DNA of 64,000 bases from Bagarius yarrelli. Taxonomy: Eukaryota > Chordata > Actinopteri > Siluriformes > Sisoridae. The notes beneath the pieces are model-generated. The model had not been told where the DNA came from, did no database searches, and saw only the letters and a list, made by a program, of their open reading frames with translations. A program made the position numbers and the translations under genes. This document shows positions 1 to 10,914 of this stretch, piece by piece (position 1 is the stretch's first letter; every line of letters starts with the position of its first letter). The DNA lies in the NCBI GenBank assembly GCA_005784505.1, contig VCAZ01000003.1:10419510-10483509 (forward strand). The letters run 5' to 3'.

Positions 1-2110
1 AATGCCCCAGTTACGTCACCCGTACGACAATAGACTTCAACTACGGTCCTCAAGACGACTGTATCGAATCTGTATCTAACATAGGTTGTGTCTGAACATT
101 ATTTAAACATTAATATAACTTTTGGATGTTATAATAGCGTTTAATTATAATGTAGTGAGAACTTGGGTCATGACATCAAAAAAGGATAACCACAAAATAG
201 TGCATTAAAATAACTATTAAGAGGGATTTGTAGGGTGATGGTTGTTAAAAAGATGAGTATTATAACGCAATATTAGCGGAATTATATCAATGAATTATTG
301 TCTTTAATTAGGCATCGATAATGAAGTAAATCTTGGGCTTTTAATCCATCGCAGCGACCTCTAGTGGAATTTCTTTTTTTGCGGCTCCACAAATAGACAC
401 CAAATGCGACAGTTATTTATTATACATTTTTAATTATGTTTCCAAAAGCACCAACAATAAAAATAATTACAACCTAATCTAACAAAATAATAATTTGAAA
501 ACAAATGGTGTTTTCTCAGCATCAAATTAAATTAAATCACATTAAAATGTAAATAGATGAGGTTTGGGGACAAAATTAGGAGACAAAAGTTGGAGAAGTT
601 TAAACAGCACAGCATCACAGACCATTACAGAGATAGACATGCAAGGACCAAAGATCAGGCACATCAGTTTCTTAGGAGGGGTTATTGTCTTTAGAGGGAA
701 CCAGTAATGGGCACCATACACATGCTGTGCAAACACACACACACACACACACACGTCTATAGGCATATTTCATAAACAAGAGACATAAACATAAACCTTA
801 AACTCTATCACCAACAATCCATTTTATTTGTTTTTGCACTATTTTACACAAAAAACAACCTAAAAATACCAGACTTGAAAAACTAAATTGGATAAAATTA
901 TGATGTTTTATGTGAACATAAACCTGCATCTCTGTTATTTTATGCATTGCACAGCTGCCACATGATTGGCTGATTGAGTACTCAATGAGATGGATAAGAT
1001 GTTCCAGTGTCAGTTTCTATTCCAGTGGATAATCATATCTTCACAAGCTTATTGTGCTGATAAGGGTGTATAAATCTGGAGTATGTAATGTACAGACAAA
1101 CCCACCCAGGTGTCTCAGGTGAGCAGTGTATTAAAAGATGAGTATTAACATTTACAGATATAAAGACAGCTTCAGATTTTCCAGCAAAGACAAAAAGCGA
1201 TCTTCTTTCTGTATTTCGACTGAGAGTAATTGAAGTAATTCAAGCGTCACACTGACACAGTGTAGAAACATGACACATTCAAAGCTGTATTAATAGATTC
1301 ACATTACAAATGTACACAACAACATTTAAAATACACAAAATACATGGTGATTGCTTAATAACAATAATAATAATCATCACAATAATATCAATGATAATAA
1401 TAATCACATATTTTGGCTTTCAGTTTAGTTTGCAATTGTAAATCCAACAAAAAATAAGCAACTTATTAACTAAAATCTTAAATAAAAATACCAACAACTT
1501 TAACATTTTTATAGACAAAAACATGTGCTTTTTCATGTAGACAAACCAAATATTGCAATATTGGACACAACATGTTTACAAATTTGCTTATGCCCTAAAA
1601 AGACATAGTAATGGAGAAAAATGGATTATATTATTGTATAGTGGCTTGTCGAGTAGACGTTATATATCGACATACACTGGTTATAACACAAGGTAAAGCA
1701 ATACAGAACGGCTTCATGCAGTAAGACATGGCGAATACAGTTACAGTCACAGTTAAAAGCACATGGAGCCTACGGACACTGATCAATAGATTTTATATAC
1801 TCTTCCACCTCAGATTATTTATCTGCTCAAATTTGTTCATGGGTTAATACTTAAATAGTTGCGTTTAAATTGAAAATTATTTTTATTCACAGATATATTT
1901 ACAAACAACTACATAAGTGTTCTTATCATCCAGCATTACTAAAATAAAGTGCACTCTTTCATCTGGAAAGGTTTCTTTTTTTTTTTTTTTTACAAATGTA
2001 ATTATAGCATCACATTTACCCTAAACAGCTTTAATCTAAATTATGCCAGATTCGAATCATCTTGTCTTTCCGTTCACATTGGCTCACTGTAGGCCAATGA
2101 TATGTTCGAT
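1..2110. other. 3' flank and probable 3' UTR of nhlrc3, no gene seen
   Basis: AT-rich sequence without a supportable coding region on either strand. It holds a short CA repeat (731-754), an ATA-rich stretch (about 1361-1400) and minus-strand AATAAA signals (for example near 1880 and 820) that could end nhlrc3 transcripts. Short open frames here have no family resemblance or splice context. Confidence 0.5.
731..754. repeat. CA microsatellite
   Basis: Uninterrupted CA dinucleotide run of about 12 units. Confidence 0.9.
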
Positions 2111-2777
2111 TTAAAGGACACGGTTGCTGAATGTGATCGGAACAAACTTTTGAGCCTGTTGAGCACCGATTTCCGCCACGTAAAGAGCTCCGGTTTTCTG
2201 ATCCAACTCCACCAGGTGAGGTTTAATATCATCAGCCAGTTGGATGGAACTCACTATTTTACACTGGCCAATAATTCCCACAGGCGGAGCCTCCAGCAGA
2301 GTGACACGGTTCGTGTTTAACTGTGCAACCACCAGGTACTTCTGGTCAGGGGTGAGTCTGTGGAGAAAGATCAACTCTACTGTAACACATAACATACAGG
2401 TTTTACACTGTATAATCCAGAACAACTTGTTTATCTCATTTTTTTTAAATCCCTTTGAGCAATTGTGGGTTTATCTGCCTCGCTCAGTGGTGGTCCGATC
2501 AGCAGTCCAACATGTATAGATAAAGTTAAAATCAACGCACAGCTCCTTTCAGAGTAAGCTGTAAAGCACCGTGTTCTACCACTTTCTCTCATAGCCAGCA
2601 TTAACTTATGTAAACAATTTGTGATAATAAGAACCTTCTAACCAAGTACCATTAGGAGAGTCGAACCTTAAAAAAATTATTAGCCTAACCTGATTACTGT
2701 GATAACTTTAAACCACCAATAGAACAAGTAAAAACCGGTGGACTCTTAGTGATTCCATATAAAAAATAAAAATATAG

Positions 2778-2810
<33 letters not shown>

Positions 2811-5800
2811 AGCAAGTGTAGTAAAGCTTAATTTAACATAGAGTAACTGATAGCTTAGCTCACTACACTACATCGGCGGTACCCCAGGCCTTCTAGTCAA
2901 AGATCAGTACATGACCATTCTATTTTGCCTGAATGGAAAGTTTCTAAAACCATGCTTGGTCTAAAACACCTTATTTTACTAGAACCACAGGAAAACCTGT
3001 TTTTCTTTTATTTACAATTGCTCATGACTGACTCAATTTTTAAAAATTCTAACTTTATAAAATTGATATAATTTACCATTTCATTTAACGCCTTTTAGTT
3101 TTTCCTTGATATATTTAGACCAGGCGATTTTTATTATTTAGAAAAAAAAATAGTCCTAGGGTTTAGAAGGTTTAGAGTTTTTTTGAATTTGTTAGATTTT
3201 CCTTTCTTTTTCCACTTGTTTGTTATTCTGATTTTATTAGATTGTATTTTATTGAATTATTTTTTTTATATATATTTAATGGCAGTGCACTTGATTACAT
3301 GTATTTTTTTAAGATACCCCCCTCTATACAATTATTTATTTTGTTGTAGAAATAATATTTTTTTTAAGAAAAGGGTAAAATTACAGTACTAACTAATATT
3401 GCTAAATCTTTACTGTAGGTTCAAGGTTCAAGGAGCTTTATTGTCATTTCAGCCATATATAGCAGATGCGGTACACAGTGAGATGAAATAACGTTTCTCC
3501 GGGACCCCCTGGTGCTACACAAAACATAGAATTTAACAAAACAACAAAGAGCCACTAAACAGGATAGACATAAAGTGCATGTGTCCAACCTAGTGCAGAA
3601 ACAATACAAACATTACAAAGACAGTATATATATATCATTAATTAGCTCATAAAACAAAACGCGACCACATACTGTGTGTTTTGTCGTTGCCGTGTCTCTG
3701 GCAGGGACTGTATCTTACCTCACGGAGTAGGGTGCATCATCTGTAAAGCAGCTTCCCCATGAGCCCAGCCAGTCGCCAGTCACAGAGTTAAACACTTGAA
3801 TCCGCTTATTTCCCCGGTCTGCAACCCAAACCTGGCATGTAAGGCAAATGATGGATATGATTTTTGTTAGCATTATAATTTACAGACATATAATATATAT
3901 ATATGCAATGATATAATCATTATAAACTTTAAAAAAAAAAAAAACCCTACCCTCTGAAAGTTATCCACAGCGACGCTGTGAGGGATGTAGAACTGCGAGA
4001 GTCCTTCACCTTTCTCACCATGCATCCACACTATCTGCAGGTCTACACAAATACCACACAATTAAAAAAATGAAATACATAAGACGTGTCCTAAAATGCT
4101 TACATTTATTTCTTTTATACAACTGAGCAACTAGGGGTTAAGGGCCTTGCTCAGGGGCCCAGCGGTGGCAACTTGGTGGTGCTGGGAATCAAACCCAGAA
4201 CTAGCAGTCCAACACTTTAACCACCGTGCTACCACTTCCCCTATGATTCATTCCTCTTATAAACAGATAATTTGCTAATAGTTTGTATTACAAAGATATT
4301 TTTTGGTCATTAAAAAATACTTACATTTCTGGCACTCAGGAGACACGTTTATTTACTTACATTTTTAAAACTGAGCAGTTGAGGGTTGGGGGCCTTGCTT
4401 AGGAACCCAGTAATGGTAGCTTGGTGGTGCTGGGAATTGAAGCCTTTCGATCAGACATTCAAAACCTCAACCACCAAGCTATCATCGCCTTATCAAAAGT
4501 TAGCTATTGAGATCACGTCTAAGAGCTACAAATAGTTAATTGTCGGTTAGAAACGAAAAAAGAAATCATACAGCAAATGTCAAATTTGTCAGTGAAACAC
4601 AAACACATCGATTCGTCTGTTAGAGAATTTTTTTTAACAATTTACCGATTTTACTTTTCAACTGAATTGTTTCATGCCAACTTTTTCGTTCTGCACAAAT
4701 AACTTGCCCACCCTATATTATTAAACACCCCTATTATGCATAAAGTCAAGTTATTATTAGTAGTACTATTGTCGTTATTATTATTATCATTATTATTAGT
4801 ATTATATAAAACACCTTGGGACAGTTTAATAAGCCGGTTGTTCATTCCTCCATCTCCATCCACAATATAAATCTCTTTAGTGGAGTCGTGAATGAAAATC
4901 TCGGCAGGCTGGTCAAACTGCAGTGGATTGAGCCCTGAGCCGGCTATTCCTGCAGTTCCCAGCACCTGCAGCAGCTTTCCTGAGGGAGAATACTGCTTTA
5001 TAGTGTGTCCATAAGGCCCTGCAGACACAGAAAATACAAAAGTCTCAAAAGAAATAAGATCCTAAGATTACAAGAGGCTGCCGACCATTATTAAGGGACT
5101 GAAATACACACTGGCACAATTAATATAAAAAAAATCTTATTTTACAATTAACACATCTACCTCAACTAAGTATCGAAACTTGTAATGTTTAGCTGGTGTA
5201 ATATTTCAGACAACACCCTAACCCTAACCAAATAGTCATACAGCCTGAAGATTAGAGATTAATTAGCTGATTCCGCTACATGAAATTTCCGTGCTACAGA
5301 TGTCCACATAATCAACCAACATGACATGCCCTGATTTTTATTTCTCTATGATTTAGACCATAGATGACTTTTAACACAGAATCCTGCAAATAGTTTAACC
5401 TCCGCTTTCTTATGATTGTAATCTTAATCTAATCTAATCTAAGATAATCTTTATCTTTATTGATCCCACAGTGGGGAAATTAAATTGTTACGGTGGCTCA
5501 GATACAAAAACAGTTACGTCCAAAGTAGGAAAATAGAAAAAACTTGCAATAGAAAAGTGCAAATTGTGAGAAATTAAAACAATTTACGATAAACATTTTT
5601 AAAAATGTTTATCGTAAATTGTTTTTATTTCTCACAATAAATATTTAACAAACTTACAGTAGCGCCCGAGTCTTTATTTATGCGTTAATATGAGCCAAAA
5701 ACATTAGATCTGCTGCACTACTGCATAACAAACACTTCTAGATAATAAAGATATTGTATTTTGGGGGTTGTCTGTCTGTCTGTCTATCTGCTGAAGTAAT

Positions 5801-8395
5801 TACATTTAGGAACAATTTACAAGTCACAGTAAGCGAAAAGTCTAGAACAGTTTCTTACTTGCTCTTTAAAATAAATGTTAGGGTTTTTATAGCATACAAA
5901 TAAGTAACTAAAGGGACTTTTACAATTTATGGTGTTCATTTGTTTCATGAATTTAACACCGCTACTTTCTATATTGCCCCACTGTGTTTATTAAGCTTTT
6001 AGTTTAGCACTGAAATATTTTGATGGCTCTGTAAATGGATTATGCAGCAGGTAATGACCAATCAAGTACTTTAGCTTCCTTCTAGGAAATCTGCTAGTGT
6101 CCACATTTGCAATTGATTCTCAATTTGCATTCCACCTTAAACAACAGCATGAATGAGCTCACCGTTCCCCACATCAGTTATCCACACAGTGGGAAAAGTC
6201 GAAGCGTTGGCCAGAAACATTCCATGCGGCATCTCCAGCGTGCTGGTGTTCCAGGCGTGTAGAAAGTCTCCATCTGTGCTGAACACCAGCACTTTAGGGA
6301 TATTTTCACCTCTCTGCAATAAAACAGTGTATAAATAAACACATGATACACTTCTGTGGCAAATCCTTGATAAAGTGGATGCGTTAACCTCACCTGTGCT
6401 ACATACACCACGCCGGCCTGATGGTTCACAGCCACGGCAAAAACCTCTCCAGTGAAATGCTCGGAATATTTGGGCCAGGACACATCCAGCTTGTAGAGGG
6501 TTTTCCCCACAGAACCGACATTCCTTTTACGTCCTGAGGCGACGTACTTCCCTTCCGAAAATGTTCACAAAGAAAAGAACAATTAAATACAGAGCCAAAA
6601 AAAAAGATTGCTTCTCAGTGATAATTTAAAATATTTTTCTTTTATTAATTAAAATTTTATACGTTTTAAAAATTTATTATTTAAAATTACTCAATTATTT
6701 ATTAAACAAAACACTGATTGGTGTAATTTATATTAAAAAAAAACATTTACACAGCCCAGATATTTGTTTTTACCTGTAAGTAAAGTATTCTTATTAACTA
6801 CAAACATATCTAATAAAAAGCTTAGAATAAAGACAAACAAAAGGTAATGTTGTTGATAATTATGTCAACTCTGTTAGTTTTATTTTACCCTAGCTGCAGA
6901 CAAATAAACAGACTTAATATGTATCTGTAATTTAAAGACTGTTTGTCTATCATTTTGCTCTTTTGTATATAAAAGATTGACCAAAATTTTAGTCACAGTA
7001 TTAAATACAGCCGTCCGTCTCTCTGCTGCTTCACCCTGACTGAAAAATATCTTAATTTCAAACAGAATTTACAGATTTTTGTGCTGCTCCATTCTTTGCT
7101 TTGGCACTAACATCCTAACACTAATAAACACCCTTTAATTATTCCTTCTTACAATATATTGTTGCGTTCACAATTCTGCTTTTACCTTAAAACATTTTTG
7201 CTAAAAGTAGAAGTGTGTAATAGTATTTAGGTTTAGTGACGCATCTTATTATACGAACCAATTGCAATAGCCCCAAAGACACCAGGCCTGCCAACTATGG
7301 CAGACCAATCACTGCAGAGATCAGGGGGTCCGGCCTCCCTGTATATTACCTGCAACCTTTTCCATCATTCTCCGCATATCCCTTCTCTATGCAGAACAGG
7401 CAAGGAGGGCAATATTGTGAGATACCTCACGTCATGTTATCAAAGAACCAGGCAGATACTTTAGTAATCTTTAGTCGTTTGGTATCTCACTATGGAATAT
7501 AGACCACTACTGTATATGCTGACAAAGCAGACTAAAGCTCATCCTGACCCACTAAAAGGCTCTCCACAACCGAATGGGCAAATAAAGATTGTCACATAGA
7601 ATCTGTATCACCTCACAAAAGTGTGTGGAAAAAACCAGGCAGCCCCAGCACAGATCTCCTGTATAGAAACTTTAAATAGAGCCCAGGACATAGCTATCCC
7701 CCTCTTAGATTTTGCACACATCTCCCTTGTAGGCGCTATACTCCATATGAACTTGTAACATATAACAATTGCCTCTACAATGAGGAAGGCTTTGATGCGA
7801 GACGCGCTTTCCCCCCGAAAGAATCAGAAAAGCTGATTGCTTCTGGTTCTCTGTACAGCACTCTGTAGTGGCAGGGTAAGGGAACCTTGCCGCCATGGCC
7901 TTTTGGCTTTTTCAGGACGGACATGACAGCTATTGCACGGTGTACGTATGGTAACTTCACCACAACATGAAAACTAATCAATTAAAATAAATTGGTTAAT
8001 CAGGTAACGTAGATTAATGATGTTCCGTTCAGATTAAATTTTACAGCAGATCACTGAATAAATACCTCCAGGTCATACATAAACTATATAGCAGTGCCAT
8101 CTTCACTTCTCCCTCTTTCACCCTGATCACAACCGATACCATCCCATCATTTATTTCAGTGAGATTTGAGCAAATTTGCTAGGTCCATCACCTGCGCTTG
8201 AAAATGGACGGTGTGCAAGCTAAACGTGAAACTGATGCTTAGTCAACAAATTCACCTGCATAGAGTGTTTTTCACATTACGTCATAAATCCGGAAGTCGC
8301 ATATTGGTGGAACTGAACTGAATGGATCATGCAGGCATCTTTAACATAGCCGTGCAATTTTCTTTTTATTCATACATGCACACCAAAATACATTT

Positions 8396-8464
<69 letters not shown>

Positions 8465-9343
8465 TTTATGGTCATGGAGACGAGGGAAATGTTAACATAC
8501 ATGTTGTATGCAATTGTTCAGTACAGCGTGTAATGCATTACATGTCATTTAAGTATTTTTTTGAGTTTTTTTCAATTTAATAAATACATTTATAATATTA
8601 CATTTTGGTTATAAGGAGGGGAATCTTCAAAAATTGATTCATTAAATGGTTGGCATGGTTATGATTGGTTGGTTGAAATCACGTCCATTTGTTAGGGTTA
8701 ACTTACATAAATTAAATGTTTTAACAAATTAAACATACTCAAACTCTTTTTTTTTTTAATAAAAAGTTTAAATGAAGATATGGGTTCTGTACGGAACACC
8801 GTTAACACTTATCTTCCGTGCACGTGCGGAGGAGGTACTTTTCCCCAATTTTCTCAAAAAACTATTAGTCCAAAAGACATCCATCAAAGTGAGGACTGTG
8901 CAATGGCTCTTCTACCAGAAAGATGATCACAAAAACACGCGTTTCTGCCTTTTAACAACGGAGAAATGCTCGCCGGCGCGCGGGGAACATGGTTAGTCAA
9001 GGGTTACGTCACACTCCTAGCTAGAAAAGCTATTTGTCCAGACCATGCGAATTATAGATAACAGCTATAGCAGTTAATTATGTTATTTGCTGGATAATAA
9101 ATTAATATTTATTTAGATACAAGAAATCCGCTTTAGATTTAATTGTCTAGTATTAACCAGCTAGCGCAGTGCCTTCTCGCCATTTAACAGCTGTTAACCA
9201 AGCTACGACTAGGCACCAGTGTCAAGTCTTATAAATACCAAACAACTTACGTGGGAATTTAAGGTGCTATACATCACAAACATGACAAGAAATATAATCG
9301 CCATCGCTGAACTGATAAAACAAAGCTGACTTCTCTTTTTCAT
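2111..9343 (-). CDS. nhlrc3: NHL repeat-containing protein 3 (7 coding exons)
   Basis: Coding exons in transcript order are 9343-9251, 6546-6394, 6313-6163, 5018-4815, 4042-3951, 3831-3719 and 2357-2111. They join in consistent phases to 1053 nt, or 350 residues, close to the roughly 347 of mammalian NHLRC3. All introns are GT-AG. Residues about 10-26 are hydrophobic after a MKKR start, which fits a signal peptide or anchor. The rest matches the family's NHL beta-propeller: KTLYKLDVSWPK, RGENIPKVLVF, YIVDGDGG, IPHSVAVD, WVADRGNKRIQVF and PHLVELDQKTGALYVAEIGA are all present. The family is predicted to be secreted or vesicular; its biochemical role is not established. The start is the first ATG of exon 1, and the next in-frame ATG falls inside the hydrophobic segment. 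Introns hold a LINE tail, SINEs and a palindrome. An E-box palindrome lies 71 bp upstream of the ATG. Confidence 0.95.
2460..2522. repeat. Small SINE fragment in last nhlrc3 intron
   Basis: A short stretch resembles the tRNA-like SINE found elsewhere in the window (wording like 'cagtggtgg...agcagtccaacat'). It is degenerate and too short to orient with confidence. Confidence 0.3.
2779..2808. repeat. Poly-A run
   Basis: Nearly 30 consecutive A residues within nhlrc3 intron 6, possibly the tail of a decayed retroposon. Confidence 0.85.
3410..3625 (-). mobile_element. LINE 3' tail (Rex1-like type), nhlrc3 intron 6
   Basis: Read on the minus strand it ends in a 'gaaatgacaataaagctccttg' type terminus, preceded by 'cccggagaaacg', a motif I know from 3' ends of fish non-LTR retrotransposons. 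Only the untranslated tail is present and no reverse transcriptase domain is seen. The family name is from memory and tentative. Confidence 0.5.
4096..4492 (-). repeat. Two tandem degenerate tRNA-headed SINE copies
   Basis: Copies at about 4096-4245 and 4350-4492 share 'ggccttgctcaggggccc', a 'tggtggtgctgggaat' core and a final 'ccaacac-ttaaccacc' segment. The minus-strand read of that end has a tRNA-like A and B box. They sit in nhlrc3 intron 4 and are diverged from each other, so they are probably independent insertions. Confidence 0.65.
5415..5600 (+). repeat. Interspersed repeat with 'ttgatcccacagtggggaaat' core
   Basis: AATCT-type units lead into a conserved block that reappears at 54763-54965. 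Shared words include 'attgttacggtggctcag' and 'tacaaaaacagtta'. It behaves like a short fish retroposon. It lies in nhlrc3 intron 3 and its 3' end forms one arm of the palindrome at 5563-5638. Confidence 0.7.
5563..5638. repeat. Near-perfect spacerless palindrome, 38-bp arms
   Basis: Bases 5563-5600 and 5601-5638 are inverted copies with a single mismatch and no loop. One arm is the 3' end of the interspersed repeat starting at 5415; the other is its inverted duplicate. Confidence 0.9.
7236..7960 (+). mobile_element. Possible decayed retroelement pol/integrase remnant
   Basis: Broken frames show a short stretch like 'LVSHYGI' and, in another frame, 'PQPNGQIK', which faintly recall the region around an LTR-retrotransposon integrase ('RYGIP', 'HPQ.NGQ'). 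The base composition is less AT-rich than its surroundings in nhlrc3 intron 1. Stops and shifts prevent a firm assignment. It could be unrelated unique sequence. Confidence 0.25.
8400..8461. repeat. Long CA microsatellite
   Basis: About 30 uninterrupted CA units in nhlrc3 intron 1. Likely polymorphic. Confidence 0.95.
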
Positions 9344-9412
9344 GTAGAAAATCTACGCCGTATTAAAACACTAAACCGACAAGATGAAAAGCGCGAATCC
9401 GCTTCCTGTTAT

Positions 9413-9424
9413 GGTCACGTGACC
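9413..9424. promoter_or_regulatory. GGTCACGTGACC palindrome upstream of nhlrc3
   Basis: A perfect 12-bp palindrome containing GTCACGTGAC, the CLEAR/E-box consensus bound by TFEB/MITF-type bHLH-Zip factors. It is 71 bp upstream of the nhlrc3 ATG, so it is in or near the promoter. Function is inferred only from the motif and position. Confidence 0.5.
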
Positions 9425-10914
9425 TGAACCACGAGATGATGTTCAATAGGAATAATTCTTGGAAGAAAAAAAAAATGGATAAAGAAACATAATTTTTTAT
9501 ACATCAGGCAGACAAAAATCAAGTTAAGCAAGGCCAAAACACTTTATTTGTTTTTTGTTCTTCTGTTTGGTTGTAAAGTCCTGTTTACATGGAAAAATAT
9601 AGCCAAAATATATATAAAAAAAAAGAAAAAGAAAAGGCCACAAAGTTTTATTTAAAATATTAGTGGGGGGAAAATAACTGGCAAGATAATTTATAGGATA
9701 AACATCTCTAATTAAAGCTAGAGTAAAAAATATGTTTTTGATGTAATATATAGTTTTTAAAAATTTCCCGGGACATTTAAGATCAATTTCTTTCTGATTC
9801 TAAACAAACACTGAAAAGTTCACATAAGACATTAGACAGTGGAAAATAGAGTGGAGCTAGTGTATAGATTTAGTGTTGGCAGAAGTCCATAAAGCACTCA
9901 TGGGTAGGCAGATGCGGAACCCCATGTTAAAAACATACATATATGTATACAGACAGTATAAAATGCTTTAGAACGTTACATTTTAGCACACAAAATCATG
10001 TAAATGAATGAAATACAGTAACAGTCATGCAGAAAAAAGGCAGTTTTCCTCCTGACCTGGACCTGACCTAAAGATGAAACAGGAAATTCTACTATTAAAC
10101 ACCTGCAGTCCTACGTTAAGTTTACATTTGGTAACTAGTTACATAATAGGTCATATTATCAGTATCTATTGCAATGTTTTTCAGTCTGAGCTTTAAAAAA
10201 TACTGAGGTTTGGCAGGAAACACTTTATGCACATTTACAAACTTTACAATGAATGGATGACTGATAAAAGTGGGGAATATAGTAAATTAATCTAATATTT
10301 ATTCATTGCATATATCATTTTTTGCAGGGTGTAAGTACAGGAATATTCTGGTCACTACAAAACATATACAAGTCTTAAAATTGAACATTAATAGAAAGAC
10401 TTGACAAGCAAGGTTAATAATGCTGAAATATTAAGAACAGGAACTAAAAGAACAGTGATGCGGAACGATGAACTGAAGGGACTAGTGGTTAGATGGTACA
10501 TTTAGCTGTTACAGTACATTCACTGTGTCACATGCTCCATCCCCTCGTCTCACTGATTTATGGCTATTAAGAGGCATTTAAATAATTCCATATCTATTTC
10601 CATAAATCCCTTAAAGAGAGCAGACGTACACCCAGACAGACATTCACAATTACACGCTGATTGTGTATCACAAGGAACAGTACAAGAGATTGTATAACAC
10701 TTAACCTTCTGACACATAGAACGTACAAACGTGCTTCAATTGCTGAAAAAGTACCCAGTAACACACAGCACTTTGGTGAATGGAGGGTTTAAGGCAATAC
10801 TGGTGCAGTCAGCGTATGAAGATGGTGAGGCGGTTGTTGATGCGTGGAGGAGTTGCAGAAAGGAGCGCCAGTAAAAAAAAAAAAAAACCCCAAAAAAAAC
10901 ACAGCCACATTTTT
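9425..10914 (-). other. Spacer between nhlrc3 and ilk, probable ilk 3' UTR
   Basis: No coding region seen. A minus-strand AATAAA lies near 9543 and another near 10298, either of which could end the ilk transcript. Use of the former would give a 3' UTR of about 1.4 kb. The sequence is AT-rich without recognisable repeats. Confidence 0.4.
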
